This document shows positions 7,577 to 16,500 of a DNA stretch of 64,000 nucleotides, piece after piece (position 1 is the first letter of the stretch; each line of letters begins with the position of its first letter). Both the position numbers and the translations under genes were made by a program. The stretch is from WTFV01 sp965203525 (lineage in GTDB: Bacteria > Acidobacteriota > Vicinamibacteria > Vicinamibacterales > UBA8438), in NCBI GenBank assembly GCA_965203525.1, contig OZ241898.1:2170001-2234000 (forward strand). Reading direction: 5' to 3'. Under the pieces are notes generated by a model that was given only the letters and a program-made list of their open reading frames with translations, ran no database searches and was not told the origin of the DNA.

Positions 7577-8711
7577 CCGCGCCCTCCTCCCCTTCCGCCG
7601 GCAGCGGCGCCCACACCGTGACGCGGGTCCCCTCCCCGACCCGCGACGCCAGCGTGAAACGCCCGCCGACCAGCCGCACCCGCTCCTGCATCCCCACGAT
7701 CCCCAGCCCCTCGGGCGGGCGCGCCGGGACCGCGAACCCCACGCCGTCGTCCGCCACCGACAGCCGGACGCCGCCGCCGGCCGGCCCCAGGTCGATCGCC
7801 ACGCGGCCGGCGCGGGCATGCTTGAGGGCGTTGCGCAGCGCCGCCTGCGCGACGCGGTACAGGCACGCCGCCACGTCCGGGGGCAGCGCCTCCACGCCGT
7901 CGCCGATGCACAGATCGATGCGGATCGATTCGTGGCGCTGCAGGCCGGCCACGTGCGACCGGAGCGCCGCCCGCAGGCCCAGATGATCCAGAACCGACGG
8001 ATGCAGGTCGTAGGCGAGACCGTGCACGTCGTCGGACAGCGCCACGAGCCGGTCGCGGATGGCGCCCAGGCGCTCGGCGGTTACGCGCGGGGAACGGGGC
8101 ACCCGGGCCTGCAGCGACTCGACGTCGAGGGTCAGCATCGCCAGCCGCTGGTTGACGTCGTCGTGCAGCTCGCGCGAGATCCGCCGGCGCTCGTCGTCCT
8201 GCGCCGTCAGCAGCCGCCCCGCCAGCGCCTGCAGGTCCGCCCGGCTCCGTTCGAGCTCCGCCTGCTTCCGGCGCAACGCGGCTTCCGCCCGCTTGCGGTC
8301 GGTCACGTCCCGCCAGATGGACCGGTAGTAGTAGTTCCGCCGCTCGTCGCGGATCAACGCCATGCTGAGGCTGACGTCCAGCAGCTTTCCGTCCCGCCGC
8401 CGGAGCCGCAGATCGACGTCCCGGGCCCGGCCGTCCGCCCGGACCGTCTCCAGCGCCCGTGCGAGCTCGGCCGCGCAGCCGGCGTCGTGGAGCTCCCGGA
8501 GCGGCAGTCCGAGCACCTCGTCCCGGCGGAAGCCGGTGGCGCGCAGCAGCGTGGCGTTGCACTGCACGACCCGTTCGGTGTCGACGGTGACCGAGGCGAA
8601 CATGTCCGGCGCGTCCTGGTACAGGTTCTCGTAGCGCGCCCGCGCCGCTTCCAGCGCCCGCGACGACCGCGGAGAGCGCGGCTCCGGGCCGGCGTCGTGC
8701 GGCTTCCGCAT
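7533..8711 (-). CDS. PAS-domain sensor histidine kinase (HisKA_3, NarQ/DegS class)
   Basis: A 392-residue cytoplasmic kinase without membrane segments. A PAS domain covers about residues 25-140 (ENLYQDAPDMFASVTVD ... WRDVTDRKRAE), followed by a coiled-coil linker and the HisKA_3 dimerisation helix with phospho-acceptor H183 in ISRELHDDVNQRLAML. The HATPase_c domain shows the N-box ALRNALKHA (about 300), DDGVGF and GLGIVGMQERV (about 335-345). It should sense an intracellular signal through PAS and phosphorylate the response regulator encoded by the overlapping downstream gene. The start ATG 8711 is followed closely upstream by the candidate operator at 8752-8767, which suggests autoregulation. 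Confidence 0.92.
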   Translation of the reverse strand: MRKPHDAGPEPRSPRSSRALEAARARYENLYQDAPDMFASVTVDTERVVQCNATLLRATGFRRDEVLGLPLRELHDAGCAAELARALETVRADGRARDVDLRLRRRDGKLLDVSLSMALIRDERRNYYYRSIWRDVTDRKRAEAALRRKQAELERSRADLQALAGRLLTAQDDERRRISRELHDDVNQRLAMLTLDVESLQARVPRSPRVTAERLGAIRDRLVALSDDVHGLAYDLHPSVLDHLGLRAALRSHVAGLQRHESIRIDLCIGDGVEALPPDVAACLYRVAQAALRNALKHARAGRVAIDLGPAGGGVRLSVADDGVGFAVPARPPEGLGIVGMQERVRLVGGRFTLASRVGEGTRVTVWAPLPAEGEEGADERQGETAAGSAGG

Positions 8712-8751
8712 GGCTTCCTCCCTGTGTACCCCGATCGCCGGCGGCCGGGGA

Positions 8752-8767
8752 CTGGGGATCTCCCCAG
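8752..8767. promoter_or_regulatory. Candidate NarL-type operator, perfect inverted repeat
   Basis: The 16-bp sequence CTGGGGATCTCCCCAG is a perfect 7-2-7 inverted repeat. It lies 41 bp upstream of the histidine kinase start, and the same element (one mismatch, CTGGGGATCTCCCTAG) recurs at 12958-12973 before the TonB receptor gene. In both places it is followed on the plus strand by AGTTT(T)CC and, 21-25 bp further, by CCGTATYCTG or CCGTATCTTG. NarL-family regulators bind inverted repeats of this size; that the adjacent regulator does so is an inference. Confidence 0.55.
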
Positions 8768-8789
8768 TTTTCCCGGGGGCGGTCCGGCA

Positions 8790-8919
8790 CGCCGTATCTT
8801 GTCTTCAGAACGGGGGCGGCGCCAGGCTTGCCCGGCCCCGGGCAGCCGAAGGAGGCACGATGGACACACCGCCGGCCCTTCAGCACCTCCGCCGACGGCC
8901 GCGCGGCAGGCTGCGGTGA
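8790..8919 (+). repeat. Leader element copy 1 with short ORF MDTPPALQ
   Basis: From about 8792 the sequence CCGTATCTTGTCTTCAGAAC and then GGCGCCAGG, a ribosome-site-like GGAGGCACG and a 19-codon frame MDTPPALQHLRRRPRGRLR (8860-8919) match a second copy at about 12994-13130, and partly a third at 8982-9020. The conserved order operator, promoter-like box, GGCGCCAGG, GGAGG, short ORF suggests a duplicated promoter/leader unit. Whether the short peptide is translated is unknown. Confidence 0.55.
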
Positions 8920-8951
8920 CGTCGCATCAAGGCGGGAGACGTTGCCCGACC

Positions 8952-9087
8952 GGGATTCGGAACGGCGTTGGCGGTGTCGCCGTATCTTGTCTTCAGAACG
9001 GGGCGGCGCCAGGAATCGGCCGGCCCGGGGAGGCAGACCATGCGATCACGAACGCCAGGATTCGGAACGGCGTTGGCGGTGTCGCTG
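8952..9087 (+). repeat. Upstream copy of the EF-hand gene's 5' coding end
   Basis: A 28-bp sequence beginning GGATTCGGAACGGCGTTGGC occurs at about 8953-8981 upstream of the EF-hand lipoprotein gene and again at about 9059-9087, where it encodes part of its signal peptide (FGTALAVS). The copies are 106 bp apart, and the upstream one is followed directly by the promoter-like CCGTATCTTG box. Confidence 0.75.
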
Positions 9088-9858
9088 ACGTTGGGACTGA
9101 CCGGTTGCGCCGCGCCGGAACCGCCGCCGGAAGGCGTCCGCCCCGCGGACCGCGAGGGCGACGACCGCCTCCGCGCCCTCGACGGGGCGTCACGTTCGTG
9201 GGCGCAGCGCACCTTCCGTGCCCTCGACGCCGACGGCGACGGCGGCCTCTCGACCGCGGAGATCGACGCGGCCCCGGAATCGCTCGCCGCACTCGACGGC
9301 GACGGCGACGGACGGTTGTCGGGCGGCGAGCTGGGGCTCCCGGGCGGCGGTTCGGTGCGGATTTTCGCCCGGCCGCGCCAGCAGATCCCCGAGGGGACCC
9401 CGGGCATCCGCCTGGACCTCGACGCAGGCGACACGCTCGACATCGCGGAGTTGCCGCCGCAATTCCAGGGCCTCCTGTCTTCCGTCGACGCCGACAGCGA
9501 CGGCACGGCCTCCGCGGGGGAACTCCTGGCGTTGATGGGGGCGGAAGCCGGCGGGCCCGCGGATCCGGAACCGGGGAGCGCGGAAGGGCGCGCAGCGCCG
9601 CCGCTGACGGCCGGAAACGGTGGCGAAGCGCCGCCGACGGCGCACATGCCGCTGCCCGGAAACGGTGGCGCAGCGCCGCCGCGGGCGCACATGCCGCTGC
9701 TCCTCGCGGCGCTCGACGCGGACCGGGACGGCGCGGTCTCCGGGGCGGAGAGGGAATCGGCCGCGCAGTCGTTGCGCGCGCTCGACGCCGACGGCGACGG
9801 GCGGATTGCGCCGGACGAGCTGCGGCCCGCCGCGGGCGGCGGCCACCCGCGGGAGTAG
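9040..9858 (+). CDS. EF-hand calcium-binding lipoprotein
   Basis: A 272-residue protein starting at ATG 9040 behind GGGGAGG (9027-9033). The N-terminus has a lipoprotein signal with lipobox LTGC (about residues 18-21). At least five EF-hand loops are readable: DADGDGGLSTAE, DGDGDGRLSGGE, DADSDGTASAGE, DADRDGAVSGAE and DADGDGRIAPDE, all with Asp at positions 1, 3 and 5 and Glu at 12. A linker between the third and fourth loops contains a duplicated unit of about 45 bp (near 9608-9695). It probably sits on the periplasmic face of a membrane and binds calcium. The permease gene follows after 15 bp, so the two are likely co-transcribed. Confidence 0.85.
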   Translation: MRSRTPGFGTALAVSLTLGLTGCAAPEPPPEGVRPADREGDDRLRALDGASRSWAQRTFRALDADGDGGLSTAEIDAAPESLAALDGDGDGRLSGGELGLPGGGSVRIFARPRQQIPEGTPGIRLDLDAGDTLDIAELPPQFQGLLSSVDADSDGTASAGELLALMGAEAGGPADPEPGSAEGRAAPPLTAGNGGEAPPTAHMPLPGNGGAAPPRAHMPLLLAALDADRDGAVSGAERESAAQSLRALDADGDGRIAPDELRPAAGGGHPRE

Positions 9859-9873
9859 GAGTACCCTGCCCGC

Positions 9874-12423
9874 ATGGACACGTTGCTTCGGGACGTCGGC
9901 TGGGCGGCGCGGCGGCTCGCCGCCCAGCGCGGGTTCACCCTCGCCGCGCTGCTGACCCTCGCCCTCGGCATCGGCGCCAACACCGCGATGTTCAGCATCG
10001 TCCAGGGGCTGCTTCTGCGGCCCCTGCCCTGGCCGGACGCCGGGCGCATCGTGCGGGTGGGAGAGGCCGGCCCGCGCGGCGGGCGGATTCTCACCAACCG
10101 CTCGCTGCCCCTGCTCCGGGACGCCGGGTCGTTCGAGCACCTCGCGGCCTACCGCGAGAACGCGCTGGAGTGGGCGGGGCCGAACGGCCCGGTCTCCCTG
10201 CGCGGCGCCGCCGTCTCGCCGGCGCTGTTCCCCCTGCTGCGGGCGACGCCGCGCCTCGGCCGGCTCTTCACCGAGGAGGAGGCGCGAGAGGGCGCGGACC
10301 GCGTGGTACTGCTGAGCCACCGCGCCTGGACCAGCCACTTCGCATCGGACCCGGACGTGGTCGGGGCCGCCGTCCCCCTCGACGGCGATCCGCACACCGT
10401 GGTCGGCGTGCTGCCCGAGGGGTTCTACTTCCCTACCCCCGACGTCGAGTTCTGGACCCCGTTCGTCGTTCCGCCGTTCACGCCGCCGGCCGCCGCGGCC
10501 GCCGGGCAACCGCGCACGGCGCTCCTGCTGGCCTTCAGCGCCCTGGCGCGCCTCGCGCCGGGGGTGTCCCCTGAGCAGGCGGAGACGGAGGTCGCCACGC
10601 GCCTGCGAAGCGCCGCCGGCGCGGCGCGCATGCCGGCCTTCGGCGGCGGCCGGGGGGCGGGCGCCGGGAACGGCGCGCGGGTCGTGCCGCTGCTCGAAGA
10701 GATGGTCGGCGCGTACCGGCCGGCGCTGGCGGCCCTGACCGCGGCGACCGCCCTCGTGCTGCTGATCGCCTGCACCAACGTGGCGGGGCTGCTGCTCGCG
10801 CGGGGGGTGACGCGCCAGCGGGCCCTGGCGGTGTGCGCCGCGCTCGGCGCGAGCCGCTGGCGGCTCGTCCGCCAGCTCCTGACCGAGAGCGTGCTGCTGG
10901 GCGCGGGCGGCGGCGCGCTCGGGCTGGCCGCGGCGGCGCTGGTGCTGCGGGCGGCGGCGGCGCTCGTTCCCGGTGACGTCGCGCGGTTCGACGAGGTGGG
11001 CATCGACGGCGTGACGCTCGCGTTCACCCTGGGCCTGTCGATCGCGTCCGGGCTGCTGTTCGGCACGGCGCCGGCCCTCCAGTGGTCGCGGCTCGATCTG
11101 GCGCGCACCCTGAACGAAGGGAGCTTGCAGGCCACCGGCGGCTTCCGTCTGCTCCGCTCGAACCGGGCGCGCGCCGCGCTCGCCGTGGCCCAGGTGGCCC
11201 TGGCCCTCGTGTTGCTGGTGGGGGCGGGGCTGCTGCTGCGCAGCTTCGTGCGGCTCGTCACCGTCGACCGCGGCTACGACCCGGCCAACGTGATCGCCGC
11301 CGGCGTCCGGAACCCCGACGCCGCGTTCCGGCCGGACAGGGACATGAACCCGGAGTCGATGGCCCGCCTCCGGGCGGCCGGCCTCCGCTTCCAGGAATCG
11401 CTGGCGGAAGAGACGGCGCGGCTGGCGGGGCTTTCCGGCGTCGAGGCGGTGGGGATCTCGTCGCGCCTGCCGCTCGGGTCCGCCGGCGCCAGCATTTCCG
11501 CGTTCCGCGTGGCGGGCGCCCCGCCCCCGGCCGACCCGCAGGACCTCCCGCGGGCCCCGATCAACTTCGTCAGCCCCGGCTACTTCGACGTCATGCGCCT
11601 GCGTCTGCTGGCGGGGCGCGCGTTCACCCGGCTCGACCGGGCCGGGAGCCCGCCGGTGCTGATGGTGAACGAGACGCTCGCACGCGACCTCTTCGGCGGC
11701 GAGCCGGCCGTCGGCCGGCGCCTGCTGCCGATCGGCGCCGGCCCCGAACCGTGGGCGGTGGTCGGGGTCGTGGCCGACGTCCGCTACGGCGGCCTGACCA
11801 TCACCGAGTCGCGGGCGGAGGCCTACCTGCCGCTGGGCCAGCGCGGGCAGGCGGGGGTGCTGGGCGGCGCGTTGTCCGCCCCGGTGGTCTCCGTGCGGAC
11901 GGCCGGCGATCCGGTGGCCGCGGTTCCCTTTCTTCGCGAGGCGGTGGCCGCGGCGAATCCGAACGCGCGCATCGACGAGGTGCTGACGATGGACGCGAGA
12001 CTGTCGGCGGCGGTGGCCGAGCCCCGCTTCCATGCCGTCTTCGTCGGGTTCTTCGCCGCCCTCGCGCTGTTCCTCGCCGCCTTCGGCATCTACGCCCTGC
12101 TCAGCTACACGGTCTCGCAACGCCGCCGGGAGATCGGGGTCCGCATGGCGCTCGGCGCGCAGCGGGGCGACGTGGTGGCGCTCGTCGTCCGGCAGGGGGC
12201 GGGGATCGTCGCGGCCGGGACCGTGCTCGGCCTCCTCGCCGCCGCCGGCTCGGTCCGCCTCCTCGACAGCCTCCTGTTCGGCGTCGCCACCGACGACCGC
12301 CTGATCTTCGCCGCGGCGCCGCTCGCGCTCGCCGGCGTCGCGCTCGCCGCCTGCTGGCTGCCGGGGCGCCGGGCCGCCCGCACCGACCCGCTGGCCGCGT
12401 TGCGGATGGAGCAGGCCCCGTGA
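9874..12423 (+). CDS. ADOP-type ABC transporter permease (MacB-like/FtsX)
   Basis: An 849-residue membrane protein of the acidobacterial duplicated orphan permease type. It opens with the characteristic LLRDVGWAARRLAAQRGFTL and ALLTLALGIGANTAMFS, followed by a periplasmic MacB-PCD domain, an FtsX permease block (about residues 285-400, VLLIACTNVAGLLLARG and SRWRLVRQLLTESVLLG), a second periplasmic domain and a second FtsX block near the C-terminus (RREIGVRMALGAQ). No ATP-binding subunit is encoded next to it, as is usual for this family. Such proteins are abundant in Acidobacteria, and their substrates are unknown. Confidence 0.92.
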   Translation: MDTLLRDVGWAARRLAAQRGFTLAALLTLALGIGANTAMFSIVQGLLLRPLPWPDAGRIVRVGEAGPRGGRILTNRSLPLLRDAGSFEHLAAYRENALEWAGPNGPVSLRGAAVSPALFPLLRATPRLGRLFTEEEAREGADRVVLLSHRAWTSHFASDPDVVGAAVPLDGDPHTVVGVLPEGFYFPTPDVEFWTPFVVPPFTPPAAAAAGQPRTALLLAFSALARLAPGVSPEQAETEVATRLRSAAGAARMPAFGGGRGAGAGNGARVVPLLEEMVGAYRPALAALTAATALVLLIACTNVAGLLLARGVTRQRALAVCAALGASRWRLVRQLLTESVLLGAGGGALGLAAAALVLRAAAALVPGDVARFDEVGIDGVTLAFTLGLSIASGLLFGTAPALQWSRLDLARTLNEGSLQATGGFRLLRSNRARAALAVAQVALALVLLVGAGLLLRSFVRLVTVDRGYDPANVIAAGVRNPDAAFRPDRDMNPESMARLRAAGLRFQESLAEETARLAGLSGVEAVGISSRLPLGSAGASISAFRVAGAPPPADPQDLPRAPINFVSPGYFDVMRLRLLAGRAFTRLDRAGSPPVLMVNETLARDLFGGEPAVGRRLLPIGAGPEPWAVVGVVADVRYGGLTITESRAEAYLPLGQRGQAGVLGGALSAPVVSVRTAGDPVAAVPFLREAVAAANPNARIDEVLTMDARLSAAVAEPRFHAVFVGFFAALALFLAAFGIYALLSYTVSQRRREIGVRMALGAQRGDVVALVVRQGAGIVAAGTVLGLLAAAGSVRLLDSLLFGVATDDRLIFAAAPLALAGVALAACWLPGRRAARTDPLAALRMEQAP

Positions 12424-12529
12424 CCGGCGCCGCATGGGATAGGATCGGCCGGTTCGCCGAGCGGCACGGCGACCAACTCCACACCTCGGATCGCGCGGCG
12501 ACCGGCGGCGAGCCGGGAAGGGGCGAACG

Positions 12530-12838
12530 ATGGCGGCAGCAACAGACGTTCCGCCGTTCGATACGCAAAAGACCGCGGCGGAAGTCCGGGACGCTGGCGG
12601 ATTCAGCCAGCAACAGGCGGACGCGATTGTGACGGCATCGGTCCGGGCAACCGCGAACCTCGTCACAAAGGCCATGCTCGACGCGGCCTTGGAAAAGCAG
12701 ACGCAAGAGCTGCGGACCGAGATCTACAAGGCGATCAACGCGCAGACGTGGCGTTACGTCGCGTTCACCGGCGCCATGTTTGCGGCCATGCTCGGGGCTA
12801 TGCTCGGGTTGTTGCGCTGGCTGTTTCCCACGCCTTGA
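12530..12838 (+). CDS. Small coiled-coil protein with C-terminal membrane anchor (DUF1640-like)
   Basis: A 102-residue protein starting at ATG 12530. The N-terminal part reads FDTQKTAAEVRDAGGFSQQQADAIV, as in bacterial DUF1640/CCDC90-like proteins, followed by a helical segment (ALEKQTQELRTEIYKAINA) and one membrane span (YVAFTGAMFAAMLGAMLGLL) at the C-terminus. The ribosome site GGGGCGAACG is weak. The function is unknown; these proteins are often associated with phage or toxin regions, but no partner is visible. Confidence 0.7.
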   Translation: MAAATDVPPFDTQKTAAEVRDAGGFSQQQADAIVTASVRATANLVTKAMLDAALEKQTQELRTEIYKAINAQTWRYVAFTGAMFAAMLGAMLGLLRWLFPTP

Positions 12839-12957
12839 ACGGCAACGTTCAGCTTCGGCCCCCAATACTGAAGCGTCGGCGGCCGGATTCCGGACGGTCC
12901 CGGTTTTCCCGCATGCCTCCGTCCGGATCCACCCGGAACGGCGAAAATCTGGAAAAC

Positions 12958-12973
12958 CTGGGGATCTCCCTAG
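12958..12973. promoter_or_regulatory. Second copy of the candidate operator, before the TonB receptor
   Basis: CTGGGGATCTCCCTAG is the one-mismatch version of the inverted repeat at 8752-8767. It is followed on the plus strand by TAGTTTCC and, at 12994, CCGTATTCTG, matching the spacing at the first site within 4 bp. It lies about 575 bp upstream of the TonB receptor start. Joint occurrence suggests that both operons are controlled by the same regulator. Confidence 0.5.
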
Positions 12974-12989
12974 TTTCCGCACGGTTCCG

Positions 12990-13289
12990 GACCCCGTATT
13001 CTGCAGGTAGAGAACGGGGACGGCGCCAGGATTGGCCGGCCCCGACGAGACAGGGGGAGGCACGATGGACACACCGCCGGACCTCCAACGCCTCCGCCGG
13101 CGGACGGCTCGCGGCTCCGCGCACCGTCCGCACGGCGGAGGCACCGCCGTTGCGCCCGGCCGGCGCGGCCGCAATCCGGGAACCGAAACCCGCGTGACCA
13201 CACGGTCCCGCGGCGTGGACGATCCAACGATCTTCCGTCTCGAGCGCGCCGCGCAGGCCACTTCCTCGCCGCGGGGCCGGACGGCGTGA
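12990..13289 (+). other. Leader element copy 2 with ORF MDTPPDLQ
   Basis: Between the operator and the TonB receptor gene the unit CCGTATTCTG ... GGCGCCAGGATTGG ... GGAGGCACG ATG repeats the element at 8790-8919. The frame from ATG 13065 starts MDTPPDLQRLRRR, like the first copy, and continues to 74 codons with an Arg-rich, compositionally random tail, so only the first 13 codons are conserved. I treat it as a repeated leader and not as a proven gene. The remaining 260 bp before the receptor start hold nothing I recognise. Confidence 0.45.
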
Positions 13290-13547
13290 CCGGCGCATCA
13301 CGCGGTCCGGCCAGCGGGCGTTTCCGCATCGCCGCGGGACCCCGCTCCGCGGTCCGCCCGGCGGGGCGCCCACACGAATCCGCGCCGTTCCGGGCGCAAG
13401 GGCATCCGGAACGTCCCGGCCGAACGACGGTCGCCGCCCCCCTCTCGGCGACCGCGGCGACCCGGAAACCAAGAGCATGAAACCGTGCCGGGGGCGAACC
13501 CGGCACCCGTGCGGCGGATCGATCCGTTTCTTCGGGAGGACGCGTCG

Positions 13548-16500
13548 ATGAGAAGCACGCGGAGGATCCTGTTCGCGGCCCTGCTCGCCCTGAGCCAGGC
13601 GCCTGACGCGAACGCGCAGACCACCACCGGCGGGTTTTCCGGGAACGTCGTCGACGACGGCGGTCTGGTCCTGCCGGGCGCGACGGTCACCCTGCTGCAG
13701 GAGGCGACCGGCGCGATCCGGAACACCGTGACGAACGAAGTCGGCGTCTTCAACTTCGCGGCGGTCCAGCCCGGGCCGTACACGGTCCGGGTCGAGTTGC
13801 CCGGTTTCTCGACGTACGAGCTGACCGGCGCCCAGTTGTCGACCAACCAGCAGTACAACGTCGGCACGGTGGAACTTTCCATCGCCGCCCTCGAGGAGAC
13901 CGTCCAGGTCACCGCGCAGCGGATCGTCGAGACGATCAGCTCCGACCGCTCGGCGCTGATCACCGAGGAGACGATCGACGCCATCACGGTCCGGGGCCGC
14001 GACGTCACGTCGATGCTCCGGATCCTGCCGGGCGTCGGCTACCAGCCCGACCCGGACGCGATCGGCGAGATCGTCATCGGGTCGTGGCTGCCGAACGTCG
14101 GCGGCACGCGCCAGGGCTGGAGCACCGTCACCATCGACGGGATCCCCGGCAACGACATCGGCCTCCCGGAGGTCTCCAGCCATTCGATGAACCCGGACGC
14201 CGTCGGCGAGGTGAACGTCCAGCTCACCAACTTCACCGCCGACACGGGGCGCAACGGGGGCGCGCAGATCAACCTCGTCACCAAGGCGGGGACCAACGAC
14301 TTCTCCGGCGCCGCCTACACCTACGGCCGCAGCGAGCGGTTCCGGAGCGAGAACTACTTCGACAAGCAGGCGGGCATCGAGAAGCCGGAGTACCGCTACT
14401 GGACGGTCGGCGCCAACGCCGGCGGCCCCATCGTGCGGGACAAGGTGTTCTTCTTCTACAGCTACGAGCAGTGGGGCGTCCGGACGCCGCAGAACCTCGC
14501 CCAGCTCACGGTGCCGAGCGCGCTGGAGCGGGCCGGCGACTTCTCGCGGAGCCTCGACCAGTCGGGGAACCTGATTCCGGTGGTCGATCCGCTGACCGGC
14601 CGGCAGTTCCCGAACAACGTCATCCCGGCGGACCGGCTCAACCCGCACGGGCAGGCGCTGCTGAACTGGTTCCCGGCCCCCAACGCCGAGGGGGCGTCGA
14701 CGAACTACAACTACCAGTTCCAGGGCCAGCAGCGCGCCCCCCGGATCAACAACGTCACGCGGGTGGACGTCCGGCCGACCACGAACGACTCCCTCTACGC
14801 CCGCTTCTCGCACTGGCTGCAGCCGACCAGCTCGTGGCGGGGCGGCTGGGAGAGCCTGGAGCGGACGTTCACGTACAACGACTTCGCCGTCGCCGCCAAC
14901 TACACCCGCGTCATCGGCGACAACATGGTGAACGAGTTCAACTTCGGCTGGCGGCACTCGTCGGAGCACAACCCGTGGGCTGACTCGTTCGACATCGACC
15001 GCAACCGGCGCACCGACTCCCACACCGGCTTCCCCGGCGACGACGGCCGCGACAACGGGGGGGACGGCTCCAACACGCAGGGCGTCGTGCCGTACACGCT
15101 CGCGCAGTGGTATCCGAACAACAACCTGTACGGGATCGTTCCGGCGATGACGTTCGGGGCGCCGATTCCGAACCCGGCGAACCCGACCTGGGACTCGCGC
15201 TTCATCAACTACGGCAACGACGACCTGTTCAACTTCTACAACGCCCTGTCGTGGACCGCCGGGCGCCACAACTTCAAGGTCGGCGCCTACGTCGAGCACC
15301 TGACGAACATCGAGGGCAAGGGCGCCAGCGCGTTCGCCGGGCAGTTCGACTTCGGCCGCGATCCGGCGAACCCGTTCGACACCGGCCACCCGTACGCCAA
15401 CGCCCTGCTCGGATCGTTCCGGTCGTACCAGGAGAACACGGCGCGGCTCGGGCAGCGGGCCAGCCAGTGGATCGGCAACGTCTTCGTCCAGGACAAGTGG
15501 CAGCCGGTCGACCGGCTGACGCTGGACGTCGGGATGCGCTTCAGCAAGTACACCGTCTTCGAGCAGGCGAACCCCTCCGCGTCGTTCCTGCCGGCGCGCT
15601 TCGACCACGCGAACGCCGCGCAACTGTACGTGCCGGCCATGGTGAACGGCGTCCGGATGGCGGTGAACCCGAACGACCCGGCCGACGTGCAGCCCGAGGT
15701 CGTCATCGGCGCGCTCGTGCCGGGCTCGCCCCGCGACAACGGCATGGTGCGCCACGACGATCCGCGGGTGCCGGCCCCGTTCCAGGATCTGCCGGCGCTG
15801 CTGCTCGAGCCGCGGGTCGGCTTCGCCTACGACCTGTTCGGCAACGGCCGGACGGCGCTCCGGGCCAACTTCGGCGTCTTCCACAACACGCAGCAGGCGG
15901 GCGCGCTCAGTTGGCGGCAGGCGCTCAATCCGCCGCTCGTCGCGACGCCGCAGGTCTGGTACAACACGATGCGCAACTGGGATTCGATCCGCCGGGGCGT
16001 GCTCGCCGGCACGGGCGGCATCGTCTATCCGACCGGCACGGTGTACGGCGTGGTGACCGATCACCGGGCGCCGACGCTCTACAGCTTCACGGCCGGCGTG
16101 CAGACCGAAATCGGCTGGCAGACGGTGCTCGACGTCTCGTACGTCGGGACGCGCGGCCGGAACCTCCCGCAACTCTGGGACGAGAACACCATCGAGCGCG
16201 GCGCCCGGTTCCTCCCGCGGAACCAGGACCCGACGACCGGCCGTCCGCTGCCCGACAACTTCATGCGCCCCTACCCCGGCTACGCCAGCATCATCATGAC
16301 GGAAAACGCCGGCAGGTCGGACTACAACGCGCTGCAGACGCAGCTCAACCGCCGCTTCACGGGCGGCCTGGAGTTCTCGGTCTCCTACACGCTGTCGCGG
16401 TCGCGGGACCACACCTCGGCCGACATCCTCTACGGCGCCCGGTCGCGCGTGCCGAAGTACGAAAACCGGGACACCTGGTCCTGGGGCCTGTCGGACTTCG

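Noticed and set aside
9190..12675. Open frame of more than 1100 codons on the minus strand opposite the ADOP permease gene
   Set aside because: It is a GC-driven shadow: Arg/Gly/Pro-rich, no family motif, and fully overlaps a gene with clear FtsX and MacB signatures.
13065..13289. 74-codon ORF MDTPPDLQ as an ordinary gene
   Set aside because: Only its first 13 codons are conserved with the copy at 8860; the tail is Arg-rich and looks random. It is kept as a leader element.
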